Shown here: positions 23,139-34,340 of the stretch, in pieces | Layout: each line of letters starts with the position of its first letter | Position numbering within the stretch: position 1 is the stretch's first letter | Origin: Rhizophagus clarus | Taxonomy: Eukaryota; Glomeromycota; Glomeromycetes; Glomerales; Glomeraceae | Length of the DNA: 64,000 nt | Reading direction: 5' to 3' | Assembly: GCA_015698045.1 (NCBI GenBank) | Contig: BLAL01000051.1 | Coordinates: 1 to 64,000 of the forward strand | Translations under genes and position numbers: made by a program | Notes under the pieces: model-generated | Databases searched by the model: none | What the model was told of the DNA's origin: nothing | What the model saw: the letters and a program-made list of their open reading frames with translations, nothing else

Positions 23139-23408
23139 TGGGCGTGTTATCCGTTATTATGTTAGCATAGTTGCTTCTACTTTGGTTGGAATATATCAAG
23201 GGGGAAGATCTAGGGAAATTTAGTGTAATGCGATTTATTCTTTTAGGATAGGTTTATTACTATATTTTTACTTAGGAGACTATATAGCTTTGTTTTTAGT
23301 TAGTTTTATTTTATTTTGTTTCTTTTTATTTTTGTAAATTGTATCAATTTAATAATGATTAATAAAGATAAGGGCTACTATGCCACGTTTGCCTTGAATT
23401 TAAATTCT
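23139..23408 (+). other. LINE 3' UTR with polyadenylation signal
   Basis: 270 bp, nearly identical to 6765-7037 and 14955-15225 apart from a few 1-5 bp indels in T-rich runs. It contains TGGGCGTGTTAT at the start and AATAAAG about 45 bp before the element end, and ends without a poly(A) tail. This conservation exceeds that of the coding region, suggesting recognition of the 3' end by the RT or repeated sequence exchange. Confidence 0.75.
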
Positions 23409-23433
23409 TTCTTAAAGAAATTATAGATATTAG

Positions 23434-23601
23434 TCATATGAACCTATTGGCAACAGAGTCCCAAAAATCATAGCGGCTTCTACCATTAATATTGTGGTAG
23501 GCGCAGTTTCTGTCTCGGCGTATGTCAACAAGTTTGTCCATCATAGCCCAGTTCCAATGGACGTTATAGTGGGAACGACGTGAACGTGTGTGGCGAGGCA
23601 T
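23434..23601 (-). pseudogene. Myb/SANT-like DNA-binding gene, 5' fragment
   Basis: The frame starts at ATG 23601-23599 and reads MPRHTRSRRSHYNV, then WNWAMMDKLVDIRRDRN and GRSRYDFWDSVANRF before TGA. It resembles the second such gene in this window (57048-57654: IPGRDRSEFWESLAQRI), which supports a Myb/SANT-like trihelix domain of the kind found in transposon-linked fungal families. The coding part stops where a possible donor (GTTCAT) precedes a GACTAAT branch-like motif, only 26 bp from the end of the LINE array. The rest of the gene may have been displaced by the LINE insertions. Confidence 0.5.
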
Positions 23602-23975
23602 TATTAGTTTAGATTTGATTTTTATAATTTGATTTTGGGATGAGTAAAAATTTGAAAGAAAGTCGTAAAATGTCACTTTAAATAAAATTTGAACAATACC
23701 TCTTTGGTTTGATTTTATTTCTCGTTTCAATTAAATTTAATTTATTACACTTTTCATCATTAAACATATTAATTAAATCATGTACATGTTTAATTGTTTT
23801 AAATATAAATATCAATATATCATATTTAAAAATAAAACAATTTATTATTAGCACATTCTATTGAATTTTAAATATTTCGCATACATTTCTTAAAAAAATT
23901 AATTTTTTTTAATCAATTTAATTAAAAATAATTAAATATTTTGCGTACATTTCTTAAAAAAATCATAAAAAAAAT
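23602..23975. repeat. AT-rich spacer with a 65-bp-spaced direct repeat
   Basis: No gene is seen here. A motif TAAATATTTYGCRTACATTT, followed by CTTAAAAAAAT, occurs at about 23868 and again at about 23933. The remainder is A/T-rich and lies between the SANT fragment and the left inverted repeat of the next element. Confidence 0.5.
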
Positions 23976-24180
23976 CTTGTACATCGTACATACAATTACT
24001 AAATATCATCCCCTTGTGATAAATAAAAAATTACGCAACACAAATTCAACACAAATTCAACACAAATTTAACAAATTTAACGAAATTTGGCCAAAATTAA
24101 TAATTTTTTACCAGAATTATCAACACAAATTGAACACAAATTTCAGTCACGATTTATTTATGTCACACCTGCGTTGTTAA
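23976..24180 (+). repeat. Left terminal inverted repeat of the Plavaka-like element
   Basis: From TTGTACATCG to GTCACACCTGCGTTGTTA it matches the reverse complement of 34341-34560 with small indels. Landmarks are AATTACTAAATATCATCCCC, ACACAAATTCA repeated in tandem, the palindromic core TTTGGCCAAA and TTTACCAGAATTATC. The outer limit may extend a few tens of bases further left. Confidence 0.85.
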
Positions 24181-24289
24181 TAATTAAATAAATAAATCTG
24201 CATTTTATTTATGATATGCAAAACGTGACCATAAATTCTTTTAAGGATATAATTTTATTAAAATAAATCAAAACTCCTATATCAAGTGA

Positions 24290-27279
24290 CTAAAAAATAT
24301 ATTTATTTACGAAATATTCATTTTGTTTATCAAATCGGGGTACTATGTGAACGACACCATGTATAGACTCTATAGCTACAAAGTTATATAATTCTATCAA
24401 TTTTAAGTGAGGACATCCATATAAATATGGGTTCCTTTTAGATTTAAAATCGTACCATTGAATTAATGCGAGATTTAGCGGTGGGTCTGTTAATACTTCT
24501 GCTAACAATAAGGCCTATAAATAATAAATATTTATTAATACTTTTATAATAAATTATTACATAAATTGGAAAAATACCTGTCCATAACAAAGTCCTTTGT
24601 CTGATATATAATCATTTGATTCTTCAGAATCCATTGAAATAGCTATGTCGCTAAACCATACTTTATTATGATACCTGTTTGTGACACGCATTATGGCACC
24701 ATTTTCCAGTGTTACCGATCCGTATATGTTTATTCGGGTTTCACCAATAATTGTGAAACCATCAAGTAAATCTAGATATGAATCCAGACAACTTATAAAT
24801 CTAGCAAAACCAGTCTGCATTTTATTGTCTACGGAATCTTTTTTTTCATTAAAAAATGTATTTGCATCTTGTAAAGAGAATTCAAAGAGTCTTGCAGAAA
24901 ATTTACAAGTGCGAGGTGTTTTTGCCGGATTCACTGAATGTTGAGACATTCTAATAGATATTGCTTGACGTTTTATCTATTAATTTAATTTCCATCTTAA
25001 GTTATATAATAAATATATACAATAAATAAAATTTTCAAATACTTACAGTTCGTAAAAGCTGAGGTTCGACATCTTTTTTATTGCTAATTTGGTAGGGTAT
25101 TTTAACGAAATATTTGTGAAGACTTTCGTAAGTTTCTGTAGTATAGCCATTTATTGCGCCATAAGATCGTATTGAGTCAATAATATGATAAACCCATGAA
25201 TGCAATTTAGGTAACTTCAAATTGGAAGGAGAAACAAATTTAAAAGCCTTGACAAACATCCGGGCCCATCTATGTATTGCATCCTAAAATTTAAATGTTA
25301 ATTTAATTTATTTAATTTAAATTTTCAATTTTACTAAAATTTTAATACATACATTAAATTTCTCCAAGTCACTTTCACTAAATTCTTCATATCTACTTAA
25401 AATATACATTTCATTCCAATATTCGTACAATTTCGTAAGATCATCATTATTTACAAAATTATCTACTTCGTTATTATTTTCATCATATAAATTATCAATA
25501 ACAAATATCATGACTTTCATCAAACTTCGATATTCACTAGCAGTTAATCTTGCAATTGACTGCAGTCCATTGGAAAAAATTTTAATGCCGGGAAAACGTG
25601 GAATTGCTGCTAGATGGCGATCTACTTCTTCAACTAATTTATTACCATTAACATGTTGCGATTTTAAGATATCGCACGTGAAGATAATTTGATAACGAAA
25701 TAATCCTAAATCTAAATGATGCATTCTGTCAGGAACGGTAGCCAAGTAGATATTTATATTCCTTGATAATATAAATATTTATAATTAATATATATATATG
25801 TTATTATAATTATTTCTACTTTTGCATACTTACGGTAAATCCCAAAAAAAATTATGTACAGATTCTATGCAAACAGATCTTTGTGTATCATTTTCAAAAT
25901 GTTTACGCATTTCATCATGAGTTCTTAGTATTACATCGTTAACCGATAAGTCTATATTTGCAAGATTTTCCCTTTTAACTAAACAGGAGTGATATGGAAG
26001 GTTTGAATTGGAGGATTTATAAACTAAACAAAAACTTGCAGCCTCCGGCCAATCTGCAATAATAGTTGAAACTCTAGGATAAAACCAGGTATTTTCATTA
26101 TTTATAAAAAGGTCTATACCATCTTTTAATAAAATAATTGGTTCTAGTAAATGACGTAAAGATTTATGAAAGGTATCACGAACCAGATCTTTATTTGCAG
26201 CTTCTAAAATTGGTAAATATCCCAAAAGTTGCTTTGCATCCTATTTATTACGACGCCATATTGGGATATTACCTAATGTAATATATATTGGATGCAATTG
26301 ACTTTTTCCTAATATATCTGTAGTTGTTGCATCTGAATATAAAATAATTGATAATAATTTGGAACCAGTAGGTAAGGATTCTTGCGTAGTTTTCCACCAT
26401 TTTCCAGTGTTTTGTTCACTGTAAATACTTTCTCTATTATACTATAAAATAATATAAATAAATTAAAATAAATATTATTTAGATTATTGAATTAACTAAT
26501 ATTTACTATTTACCTCATAGTTTTCGTAAGATAGCGCAAAATTTTGTGTTATATCAGGAACAGTTAAGATATTTTTGATGCACTGTATTAAGTTTTGATA
26601 ATAAAGAAAATAATCTTTATCCTCATGTTTTGTTATAAGAATTTTACTAAATTCTAAATTAGAAAACTTCATATTATTCATAAATGCTCGTCCCTGTTCA
26701 ATATTTTTTGGTAATGATGATTCTGTAAGATTTGAGTGTTTATTAAAAAAACGTATTATTTCATTACCACCTTTATTGTTTATTTTATATTTCATTACTA
26801 ATAACATTAGATCTTTATAAGCATCATTAGGAAATTCTGTGCAAGTTTTGGTATTGAGATTTTTGGGTTCTTCAAAAATTTCAGGCTCTTCAGATGAATC
26901 TAATATATTTTCAAAGTTACTATCTTCAAGGCTCATCTCTGATATTGCACTTCCAATACTGTCAAATGACATATTTTGTACATCATTATCATCATCCACC
27001 TAAAATTATAAACCAAATGAGTTAGTATAATTTGAGCTTTTTCTTGAGAGCTTTAAAAAGAATAATCTGAAATAACATAATTACCTCAACTTTATCATTT
27101 TCATATTCACTACTTAGATTACTTCTTGTATCCATTTCACTGCTATATTTTTCACTATCATTATTATCATCATCTTCTTCTACTTCTACTTCTATATTTT
27201 TTAAGCATTTTTGGGCGTGTTGAGTATATGCAAAGCGTTGACTGAATATTCGCATACAAAGGGGGCATTTGAAACTCAT
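24290..27279 (-). pseudogene. Plavaka-like transposase, seven exons, one nonsense codon
   Basis: Exons inferred from GT/AG sites that keep one frame: 27279-27085, 26999-26514, 26441-25834, 25761-25353, 25283-25047, 24976-24578 and 24514-24290, giving 853 codons. The first exon encodes a C2H2 finger (CPLCMRIF...H...C). The second is acidic. The third holds LYSDATTTDILGKS and PIYITLGNIP, followed by GYLP, the usual Plavaka signature and probable first catalytic Asp. The fourth opens PNINIY and continues VPDRMHHLDLGLFRYQ, which is diagnostic of this family. Intron 1 has a TATACTAAC branch site. TAG at 26243-26241 (RRNK-stop-DAKQLL) interrupts the frame, so the gene is probably dead unless read through. 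All other exons are clean, implying recent inactivation. Confidence 0.8.
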
Positions 27280-28428
27280 GTTGCTAAATTAACGCGTCAA
27301 ATTTGATGAAAAGTATCAATTCACTATTCAATTTATATGAGATTTTGTGTGCTAATAAAATTATATTTCATTGTAAAAATTTATGAATTAATTGAATGGA
27401 TTACAATTGATTGAGTTATTTGAATAGATACGACTACGCAAATTTACGCATTAATGAATGGAACTGGCTGTAAGAATCTGGTGGCTAATATCGCGGAATC
27501 ATTCGCAAATTTACGCATTATAGCAAAATTTAAAATATGCGAAACACTCAGCAATTTTGCTGCCAGGAACTTGCCGAGTTCGTGGGCTGGCAAATCTAAA
27601 AATAAATGTAACAAGTCTATGATGTAACATATAAATATTGTTTATTATTTTGTTTACTATTTCAACTTGCCGGCAACCTGTCAACCCGCGAACCTGACAG
27701 CAAAAGTGCTGAATGTTTCGCATATTTTGAATTTGCTGTAACGGGCTGTAAGAATCCGGATGGCTAATACGGCTTATTCAATCGGCTAATCATCTGATAA
27801 TCAGCCGCAAATTTATTGGCTTAACACATTTTACAATAATAGACGGATGATCAGCCACAAATTTATGCGATAATCAGTTATAAGCGTTCAAGATCACTAT
27901 CAATCTGATTAGCCAAATGAGTTCACTGGCTGCAACTTTTTTTTTGCCATGCATACAAAGCCCCAACATGTGTAACATCTTATTTTTTTATAAATGGGTG
28001 TTGATTAATACTTCGATTGTACTATATGCTTTTACGAGAGTTTTTTTAAAAATTCTCTCATGAAAGTGTTACAATTTTTTTTTCGTAATATCACGATGCA
28101 AAATTTTTGCATTAGTTCATTCATTTTTCGTAATATTTCGCATTAGTTTATCCATTTTTCGCAATATTTCGCAAGTTTTTTTTCTTTTTTAGTATAGAAT
28201 GGCGGAAATGACGTTATGACAGCTTGCCTCCTTTTTCTGAACATCTGGTTCATGTATTTCCCCTTTTTCGTATTTTTAGTTCCTCATTTTCAAATTTCTG
28301 GTTCATGTCTTTCCCCTTTTTCTCATATTTTTCTCCTTTCGTATTTCTAGTTCCTCTTCAAATTTCTAGTAATATCTTTTTCTCCTTTTCGAGTTTAGTT
28401 CATATCTCCTCCCTCACATATTATCCCG
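27280..28428. promoter_or_regulatory. Shared divergent promoter region of the Plavaka-like element
   Basis: 1.15 kb lie between the two start codons (27279 minus, 28429 plus), so both transcripts must start here. The segment contains repeated GCAAATTTACGCATT and GGCTGTAAGAATC motifs, a 220-bp foldback (27521-27740) and, nearest the plus-strand gene, a long T/C-rich run (28170-28420) typical of fungal promoters and 5' UTRs. No specific factor site was identified. Confidence 0.6.
27521..27740. mobile_element. Foldback/MITE-like element with ~75-bp arms
   Basis: TAGCAAAATTTAAAATATGC, continuing GAAACACTCAGCA, at the left is the imperfect inverse of the right end (TGCTGAATGTTTCGCATATT then TTGAATTTGCTGTA). 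The arms continue inward through GCTGCCAGGAACTTGCCG and its counterpart. An A/T-rich loop of about 70 bp separates them. It has no coding capacity. The flanking TTA/TAA is too short to prove a target duplication. Confidence 0.65.
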
Positions 28429-30583
28429 ATGGCTACAAAACGTGGTGAAAAACAAAATATTGATGATAATGAAAGAATCTCAAGACGTAATACTGAGAAG
28501 AGTAGTGAAGCCGAGAAACGAATAAGATTATCAGATGATAACGTTGAAGGTATATATGACATGATATGTATCATATTTTTTATAAGAAATTATATAATAT
28601 ATAGTAAATTATATTTTATTGTTAAAGTTAATAAAAAATCAATAGAGAAACTATTAAGAACCAATTCGCAGATAATTTCTAAGCTTGAAGTTCTTATCAC
28701 CGGACAAAAAAATCTCGAAACCCGTCTCTCGGGCATAGAAAAAAAGCTCAACGATGATAACAAAAATAATAATACAATAGATCCGGAGTATATAAAGGTA
28801 ATAAAGATGAATATTATTTAATGTAAACCTGAAATGCTAACCTCGTTTGATTAGGAGTTCGTTAAGAAGGTGTCGAAAATTTTATTTGAAAATTTTATTT
28901 ATCCTTCGCAAGACGAGTACAGACTCGCTACCGAAAAATATTTAAAAGACGAAAACCCGGAATTTATACGCCAGTTCAAAAAAAATCAATGGATTATTTT
29001 TTTCGAAAAAAAAATTGCCCCGACTGTAAGTTAAAGCAATTATGAATTTTATTAAATTTCATACTAACAGTCACTGGAAATTTCCCTAAAAATTAAGGGG
29101 AAATTTTAATTAATATGTTTGCCAATCTAAAAATTTTAGCGCAGCATTGTCTTCAAATATATAGCATATATATATAGTTAAAAGTTAGCTAAAATTAGTT
29201 AAATCAATTAAAATTGCCGATCAATAAATCATAATTTTGGCCAAATTTTTCATAATTTTGGCCAAATTCGTAATGCCAGCCTAAATTTCGTAAAAATGAA
29301 AAAATGCGAGTCAAATGTAACACCACATTTACACAATGTAACGTCTCTAACTTAAATAATAAAGGTAAAACTCAATGACCTCTTTTATAATCTTATTGAA
29401 AAAAATTTCATAAAAGAAGTCGTTAAAGGGTTGCATCTCTCAGTTTCATTTTACCTATTTTTAGTGACTAAAAGAATCGTAAACTTCAATAATCGCCCTT
29501 TTCTTTTGTAAACATGGTAGAAGATGAAAATTTTAACGAAATTAGTGAGTCTGAAAGAATCTCACTAAAGTTTAATGAAATGTTGGATTGTATTAATGAT
29601 GATACTGACAATACTAGTACTTTTAGTGATGTAAATTTCGAAGAAATTGAAAACTTTGAGAAGGAAATTAAGGAACAGGAAATTTGTAATGAAATGGATG
29701 AAATTATCGATCATTTAGAACAGCAAAATTTTATGCCATGTGTAATTATTGATTTTATTGAAGGAAAATTTCAGCGATGTAAAGGAACAGGAAAATTAAG
29801 ACAGCTTCGCAATTTATTTGGCACATGGCAAGTTGATAGGGATGCTGTTAAAGAGGTTGATGGTGTTTTATCAAAATTAGGGGTATGTGATTCACATTTT
29901 CAATTTGATAATAAATATTTGCATCAATCATTAAGTAAAAATCAAAAGGGTTTTAATGAAGGAATTATTCAATGGCGTCGGTGTATTTCTTGTAAAAAAT
30001 ATGTAACTTTCTTTTCCAGAGGTGTAGGATGCGTTATACACACTTGGTATTTAAATAAAAAAAATATTCAAGTGCCGTGCATTGGGCAATATAAATGTAA
30101 AGCGTTACATTCATATCAAAATTTATGTAATCGAGCTTATGAAAATATTAAAAGTCTTCAAAGTATTTGTTGTTTATGTTATGAGGATTTGGGTGGTCAT
30201 ATTCATCGTCGCTCTGGAATTAGAGGAAAGAGTGCAACAACATGCATTACTGAAAAATTACACGATGATGATATAACAAAAGGACTTGAATTTATAGGAA
30301 ATTTATTAATAAAAATTGCACAAATGGAAAATAATAATGTCAAAAAAAATATTTTAATTAAAACTTTTGAAATTCTTCTTCCATTAACATTTAATGAGAT
30401 TACTGATTTTGCTACTACAATTCCCACCACAACCACAAATACATCAATAAATTATGAAGAACAAGAAAAAATTATTCTTGATAAACCTCCCAGTTTATTT
30501 ATGATAAAATTCCTTTTTATAAAAATTTTTAAAGAAAAAGAAGTTAAAAAAAACGAAATTATTAATTATAAGGCAAATATTTC

Positions 30584-30619
<36 letters not shown>

Positions 30620-33600
30620 TAATTTTTTTTTGTTTATTCTAATAGGAATTTGGACGTACATTTGGACAAAAATTATGGAACTCACGATTAAATATCAATT
30701 CAAAAAAATCTGCCATGGAATCTCCACAAACTCTTCAAGAATATTATGACGCTTTTCCAGAATTTTTGAATGACTTTTTTTATGGAATGGTTGATGAAAT
30801 ATATCAAAAAAGAATGAAAATATGCAATATTAAACGAAAAAAAAATAACAAATTACCAAAAATTACAATTCCAGAAGAAACAATAAAAATTGTAACGTTC
30901 ATTACATCAATATTATTAAATCTAGCTTTTCCTCATTTGAAAGTTTGGCTACCTCGAATTTTAGCTAGTTTTAGTCGTATGCCACGTTTGTTAGGTTATT
31001 TTCGGCAATTGTTGAGAGTTTTCCATTTAACATCCCATACAGATCGATATGAACGACAACTTGCAAAAATTAGAATGAATACAACAGATCCATCAAAACG
31101 TCTAATTAAAGGAAATAATATATGGAATTTAGCTATCATTGATAACATTGATTTTAAAGAGAGAACTTTCAAATTTGGTAATATTTACGATGTTACTCGT
31201 GGCAGTTCTCATGCAACCCTTCGAATGGCTTTTCAAATTCAGTTGCCAATTGAAGTAAAAACTGGTCCAGAACAGGTTGTTGAATTAACTGCTGAAACCT
31301 CATTATTCGGAATGAATCAGGGTATTGAAAATACATTAACAATATTTCAACAAATCATACATGAACTGTTAAATTTTAAAAAAATCAATGAAGAATTTAC
31401 ATATAATACAAATTTCAATGCGGAAACAATTAAACGTGAAATACTTAATAGATTAGATTATGGATCTTGTGGTGAATCTCCCAATATTGTAATTCTGGAA
31501 CCAGGATCAAATCCAAATTCGGATGAGGAAATATTGCATGTTGCTGAAATGTATAAAAAAGATTTTGCAATGGAAAGTGATTCATTCTTAGATATTGTAG
31601 CAGATGAGGCGATATTTCGCCGGTTAATTAAATGTCGAGAAAAATGGCCATATATAAGACCTCTTCTAGGCCAGTGGCACACGTCGAAAGACTTTTGTTC
31701 AGTATTATTGGTTCTATTCTCTAGTTACGGACTATTAAGTCTAGCATCCCACCTAGGTGTTCATTTTTTGGATAAGTTTGAGTCTGCAATAGATTATCGT
31801 TCAACAGCACGGGTATTAGATCTTATATGGGCGGCAGTAGGAATAGCGATAAATATATACATTACTAAGAAAAAATTATTGTTCTCTGAAATAATGAATG
31901 ATGAAGAAAATGATCATATTTGTCTTAAGGTAATCATTTTATTAAAAAAAATAAAAAGATTAAAAATAAAACATTTCTTTTTCTAAATAAAATTAATATT
32001 AAATATCTTTTTAATTTCACTTACTAATCAGATCTGGTATTTGTATTATAAATGGACTGGAATTTGGAAAGCTCATCGGATAGGAATGCGTGTTGGAAAT
32101 TTTGGATTACAACGAGATTCATTGTCTGCAGCTGGACCTCTTTATGCAAGTGCAGCAAAATCAAATTATACGACAGCAATAGCACATTTCCTTGCTACTA
32201 TAGCAGCTCATCCCCAACTAGAAAAAAAATTAAATTATTGTAGTGCTTTCAAAATTCCGCATGATATTGATAGTGGTCTACATCACGTTTGTTTTGGATT
32301 TGACGAAGCCCTAGAGACATTTGGGGTGAGGTTTATTAAAGGAAATATAAGCGGAAATATTATTGATGAAAAAAATCTTAAAGATCAAATAAAAGCTTCC
32401 CAGAGCGAAAGGGAAAGAATAGATCTTTTGATGAGTGAGTATCTCAATGATAATTCGATTTCTCATAGTGAAAGAGCAGTTAACTCACGCCAAGAATCTT
32501 TGTGGGAGCTTGTTAACGATCTAATAGTAATATTTGGAATGGATGATCCATTATCACACCAATTATTTCAAAAATATACACCTACAGAAATACATCAGGA
32601 GGGACTTGACCGTCTTATTGCATGCTATCCAAATGGATTAGAAAGAATTGAAGGAATATATCGACAGGAGGTTTTAAAGATAGAAAGCAGAAATACTAAA
32701 GGTAGAAGAGCGGTAGGAGTAGTTAGAACGAAAGTAAAAGATTACAATAACCAAAAAAAATCAAGAAATCAACCTGTTACTATGCCAACACAACCATCAC
32801 AAGATGAAATTTTGAATGAACAATCCACAGACAATCTACCCGATACAACCAAGCCACAATCTAAGCAAAAAAAGCATCGAACTACTAAGGAAGAGATGGA
32901 AATACTTTCCGTATTGAAAGTTTATAAAGATAAACTACCAGATGATGCTATTGCTTCTGTTTGTGAACAATTATCAGAAATTTGGACTAAAAAAAAAAAT
33001 AAAAGATTGGTGGAATTATCATAAAGACAAATAAATTGTACCTTTTTCAAATAAAAAAATATTTATATACGTCAGTTATACGCTTAATTTAATCCAATAT
33101 TATTACAATAAATCAAAAATCCTGCAATTGCCATAAAAATTACTAACCTAATCACCTTTTTGCGATTAATGAACACGATTGTACATAAAAAATTACGTAT
33201 AATTGGTAATATAAAATAATATTTAACGTTTGTTTAGGGGTTGCATCTGACAGATAACGCCAAAAAAATAGGAGAAAGTCGGCTATAGTAAAGTTTATTG
33301 TAAAAGTATTGTGTTATGAAAAAAACATTGAAGCGTGTAGACGAAAGTATAAAAAAAAAGGTTCGTTAAAATTTTTGCCACGTTGTGTAAAAAAAAAATC
33401 ACGTTGCATTAATCATGAATATTTAGTAATTTACTTGTCGATCAATTTTTAATTAGTGATCGACACGTGAAATGAAATATCCACTGACTGCTAATATTTT
33501 TTTTTAATAGTTAGTACAACAACATAGAAGCATACGAGGGACGTTCACGTCTAGAGTCAAAGATGTTATGTATTCTGTTTTTGAAGCGACTGGGCTTAAA

Positions 33601-34254
33601 TTACCGTCTATTAACACTCAGGTTAGTCCGTCAAAGATTCAGGAATGGAAGAGTAAGCCGGAGGTGAAAAGATGTTACAACAACCTATTTAAAAAGGTTA
33701 AAGATGGGCAACCTACGACATATATGTCGCTGATAATCGATAAGTTGCGAAAAGAAAATAAAAATCCCTCAAAAACCCAAATAGCTTATGCGATTAGCAT
33801 ATGTGAAACGTACTTAAATCCTAATAATCAAAACATTCAAATGAGCGAAAGTATAATGAAGTCGAAGATAATCAACAACTTAGTAAGTTTTTAATTTACA
33901 ATTTGCAAAATGTGAATTATTTGAATTACAGTTTATTTATTTATTTATTTATTTTAGCAAAAGTTGGAAAATAGGGATAAATTTACACATTCGGACGACG
34001 ATTCTCATGATGGTAATGATGTAGATAATGGTGGTGATGGAGCAGCTGACGATGGAGCAGGTGCGGTTGATGATGGTGCGACTAACGATGGTAGGCCTAA
34101 CGATAGTGCGGCTAACGATAGTGCGGCCAACAATAGTGTGGCTAACGATAGCATAGCTGACGATGATATACTTTCTAGTGACTCTTATAACACGGAGGAG
34201 GAAGGTCGGTATGTAAATAGTTTATTAGAGAATTATGGGTTGCATAGGAAATAA
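28429..34254 (+). CDS. Accessory protein of the Plavaka-like element, five exons, 370 aa, with transposon-filled intron 3
   Basis: Exons 28429-28549, 28646-28797, 28855-29025, 33511-33882 and 33958-34254 join in one frame (1113 nt). The N-terminus is basic and charged (MATKRGEKQNIDD), followed by a coiled coil (LRTNSQIISKLEVL, then NLETRLSGIEKKL), a conserved globular part spanning the exon 3/4 join (EFVKKVSKILFENFIYP, QFKKNQWIIFFEKKIAPT, LVQQHRSIRGTFTSRVK), and an acidic tail with Asn-Asp-Ser-Ala repeats. I do not recognise a named domain. By analogy with CACTA elements, a second gene may supply a DNA-binding helper, but that is inference. Intron 3 (29026-33510) contains a whole nested transposon. 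Without it the intron would be 58 nt. Intron 2 has GCTAAC as branch site. Confidence 0.7.
29514..33024 (+). CDS. Transposase-like protein of the nested element, three exons, ~1111 aa (DUF6589/Academ-like)
   Basis: Exons 29514-30572, 30646-31929 and 32032-33024 join in frame without stops. Intron 1 uses a GC donor (AAG|GCAAAT; the alternative is GTTAAA at 30543) and an AATAG acceptor. Intron 2 has GTAATC and TTACTAATCAG. The N-terminus is acidic, then comes a Cys-rich region (WRRCISCKKY, GVGC, QYKCKAL, ICCLCYEDLGGHIHRRSG) resembling the eight-Cys domain of Academ-type transposases. Next is a core with WNLAIIDNIDF (residues about 513-523) and a GQWHTSKDF segment (about 695-703), reminiscent of the DNI and FHT motifs of DUF6589-like integrase-fold proteins. 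The tail is basic and low-complexity. The family name is tentative, but a DNA transposase is the natural role given its place between inverted ends. Confidence 0.7.
30584..30617. repeat. Poly(T)/poly(A) tract in intron 1 of the nested transposase
   Basis: 14 T followed directly by 20 A, a near-perfect foldback inside the intron just after the donor. It is the reason the raw reading frame ends in poly-Phe. It is prone to length error in assembly. Confidence 0.8.
33025..33490. other. 3' flank of the nested transposase up to the element's right end
   Basis: No gene is seen. GGGTTGCATCTGACAG (33239) echoes GGGTTGCATCTCTCAG at 29430 in the left flank, a shared subterminal motif in the same orientation. 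The segment ends with the right inverted terminus at 33474-33490. Confidence 0.55.
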
Positions 34255-34340
34255 ATATTATTTTTTATATATATCACACGTAATAGCATTTTTTTTACCA
34301 TAATAATATAGTTTTAATAAATAAAATGGTTATTAATTCT

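Larger units (their letters stand above)
15226..23408 (+). mobile_element. LINE-type non-LTR retrotransposon, copy 3 (full length, intact ORF2)
   Basis: Complete unit of 8183 bp with the same boundaries as copy 2. ORF2 is intact, whereas ORF1 has one 1-bp frameshift and one TGA. The unit ends at TTAAATTCT, after which non-LINE sequence begins. Gene order (ORF1 with zinc knuckle, then APE endonuclease, RT and RNase H) places it with RNase H-containing APE-type LINEs, that is the I/Tad-like assemblage. The exact clade needs a tree. Confidence 0.95.
29068..33490 (+). mobile_element. Nested DNA transposon (4423 bp) in the accessory-gene intron, TSD CTAA
   Basis: The left end CAGTCACTGGAAATTTC and the right end (reverse complement CAGTCAGTGGATATTTC) match at 15 of 17 positions. 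Both ends are flanked by CTAA (29064-29067 and 33491-33494). Removing the element and one CTAA restores a 58-nt intron with GTAAGT donor, a TACTAAT branch site and TAATAG acceptor. It carries one intact multi-exon transposase gene. A 4-bp target duplication and CAG-starting ends fit few superfamilies (Academ and Kolobok are possibilities), and assignment needs a database search. Confidence 0.85.

Noticed and set aside
27511..27723. 70-codon minus-strand frame
   Set aside because: It lies entirely inside the foldback element and reflects its palindromic sequence.
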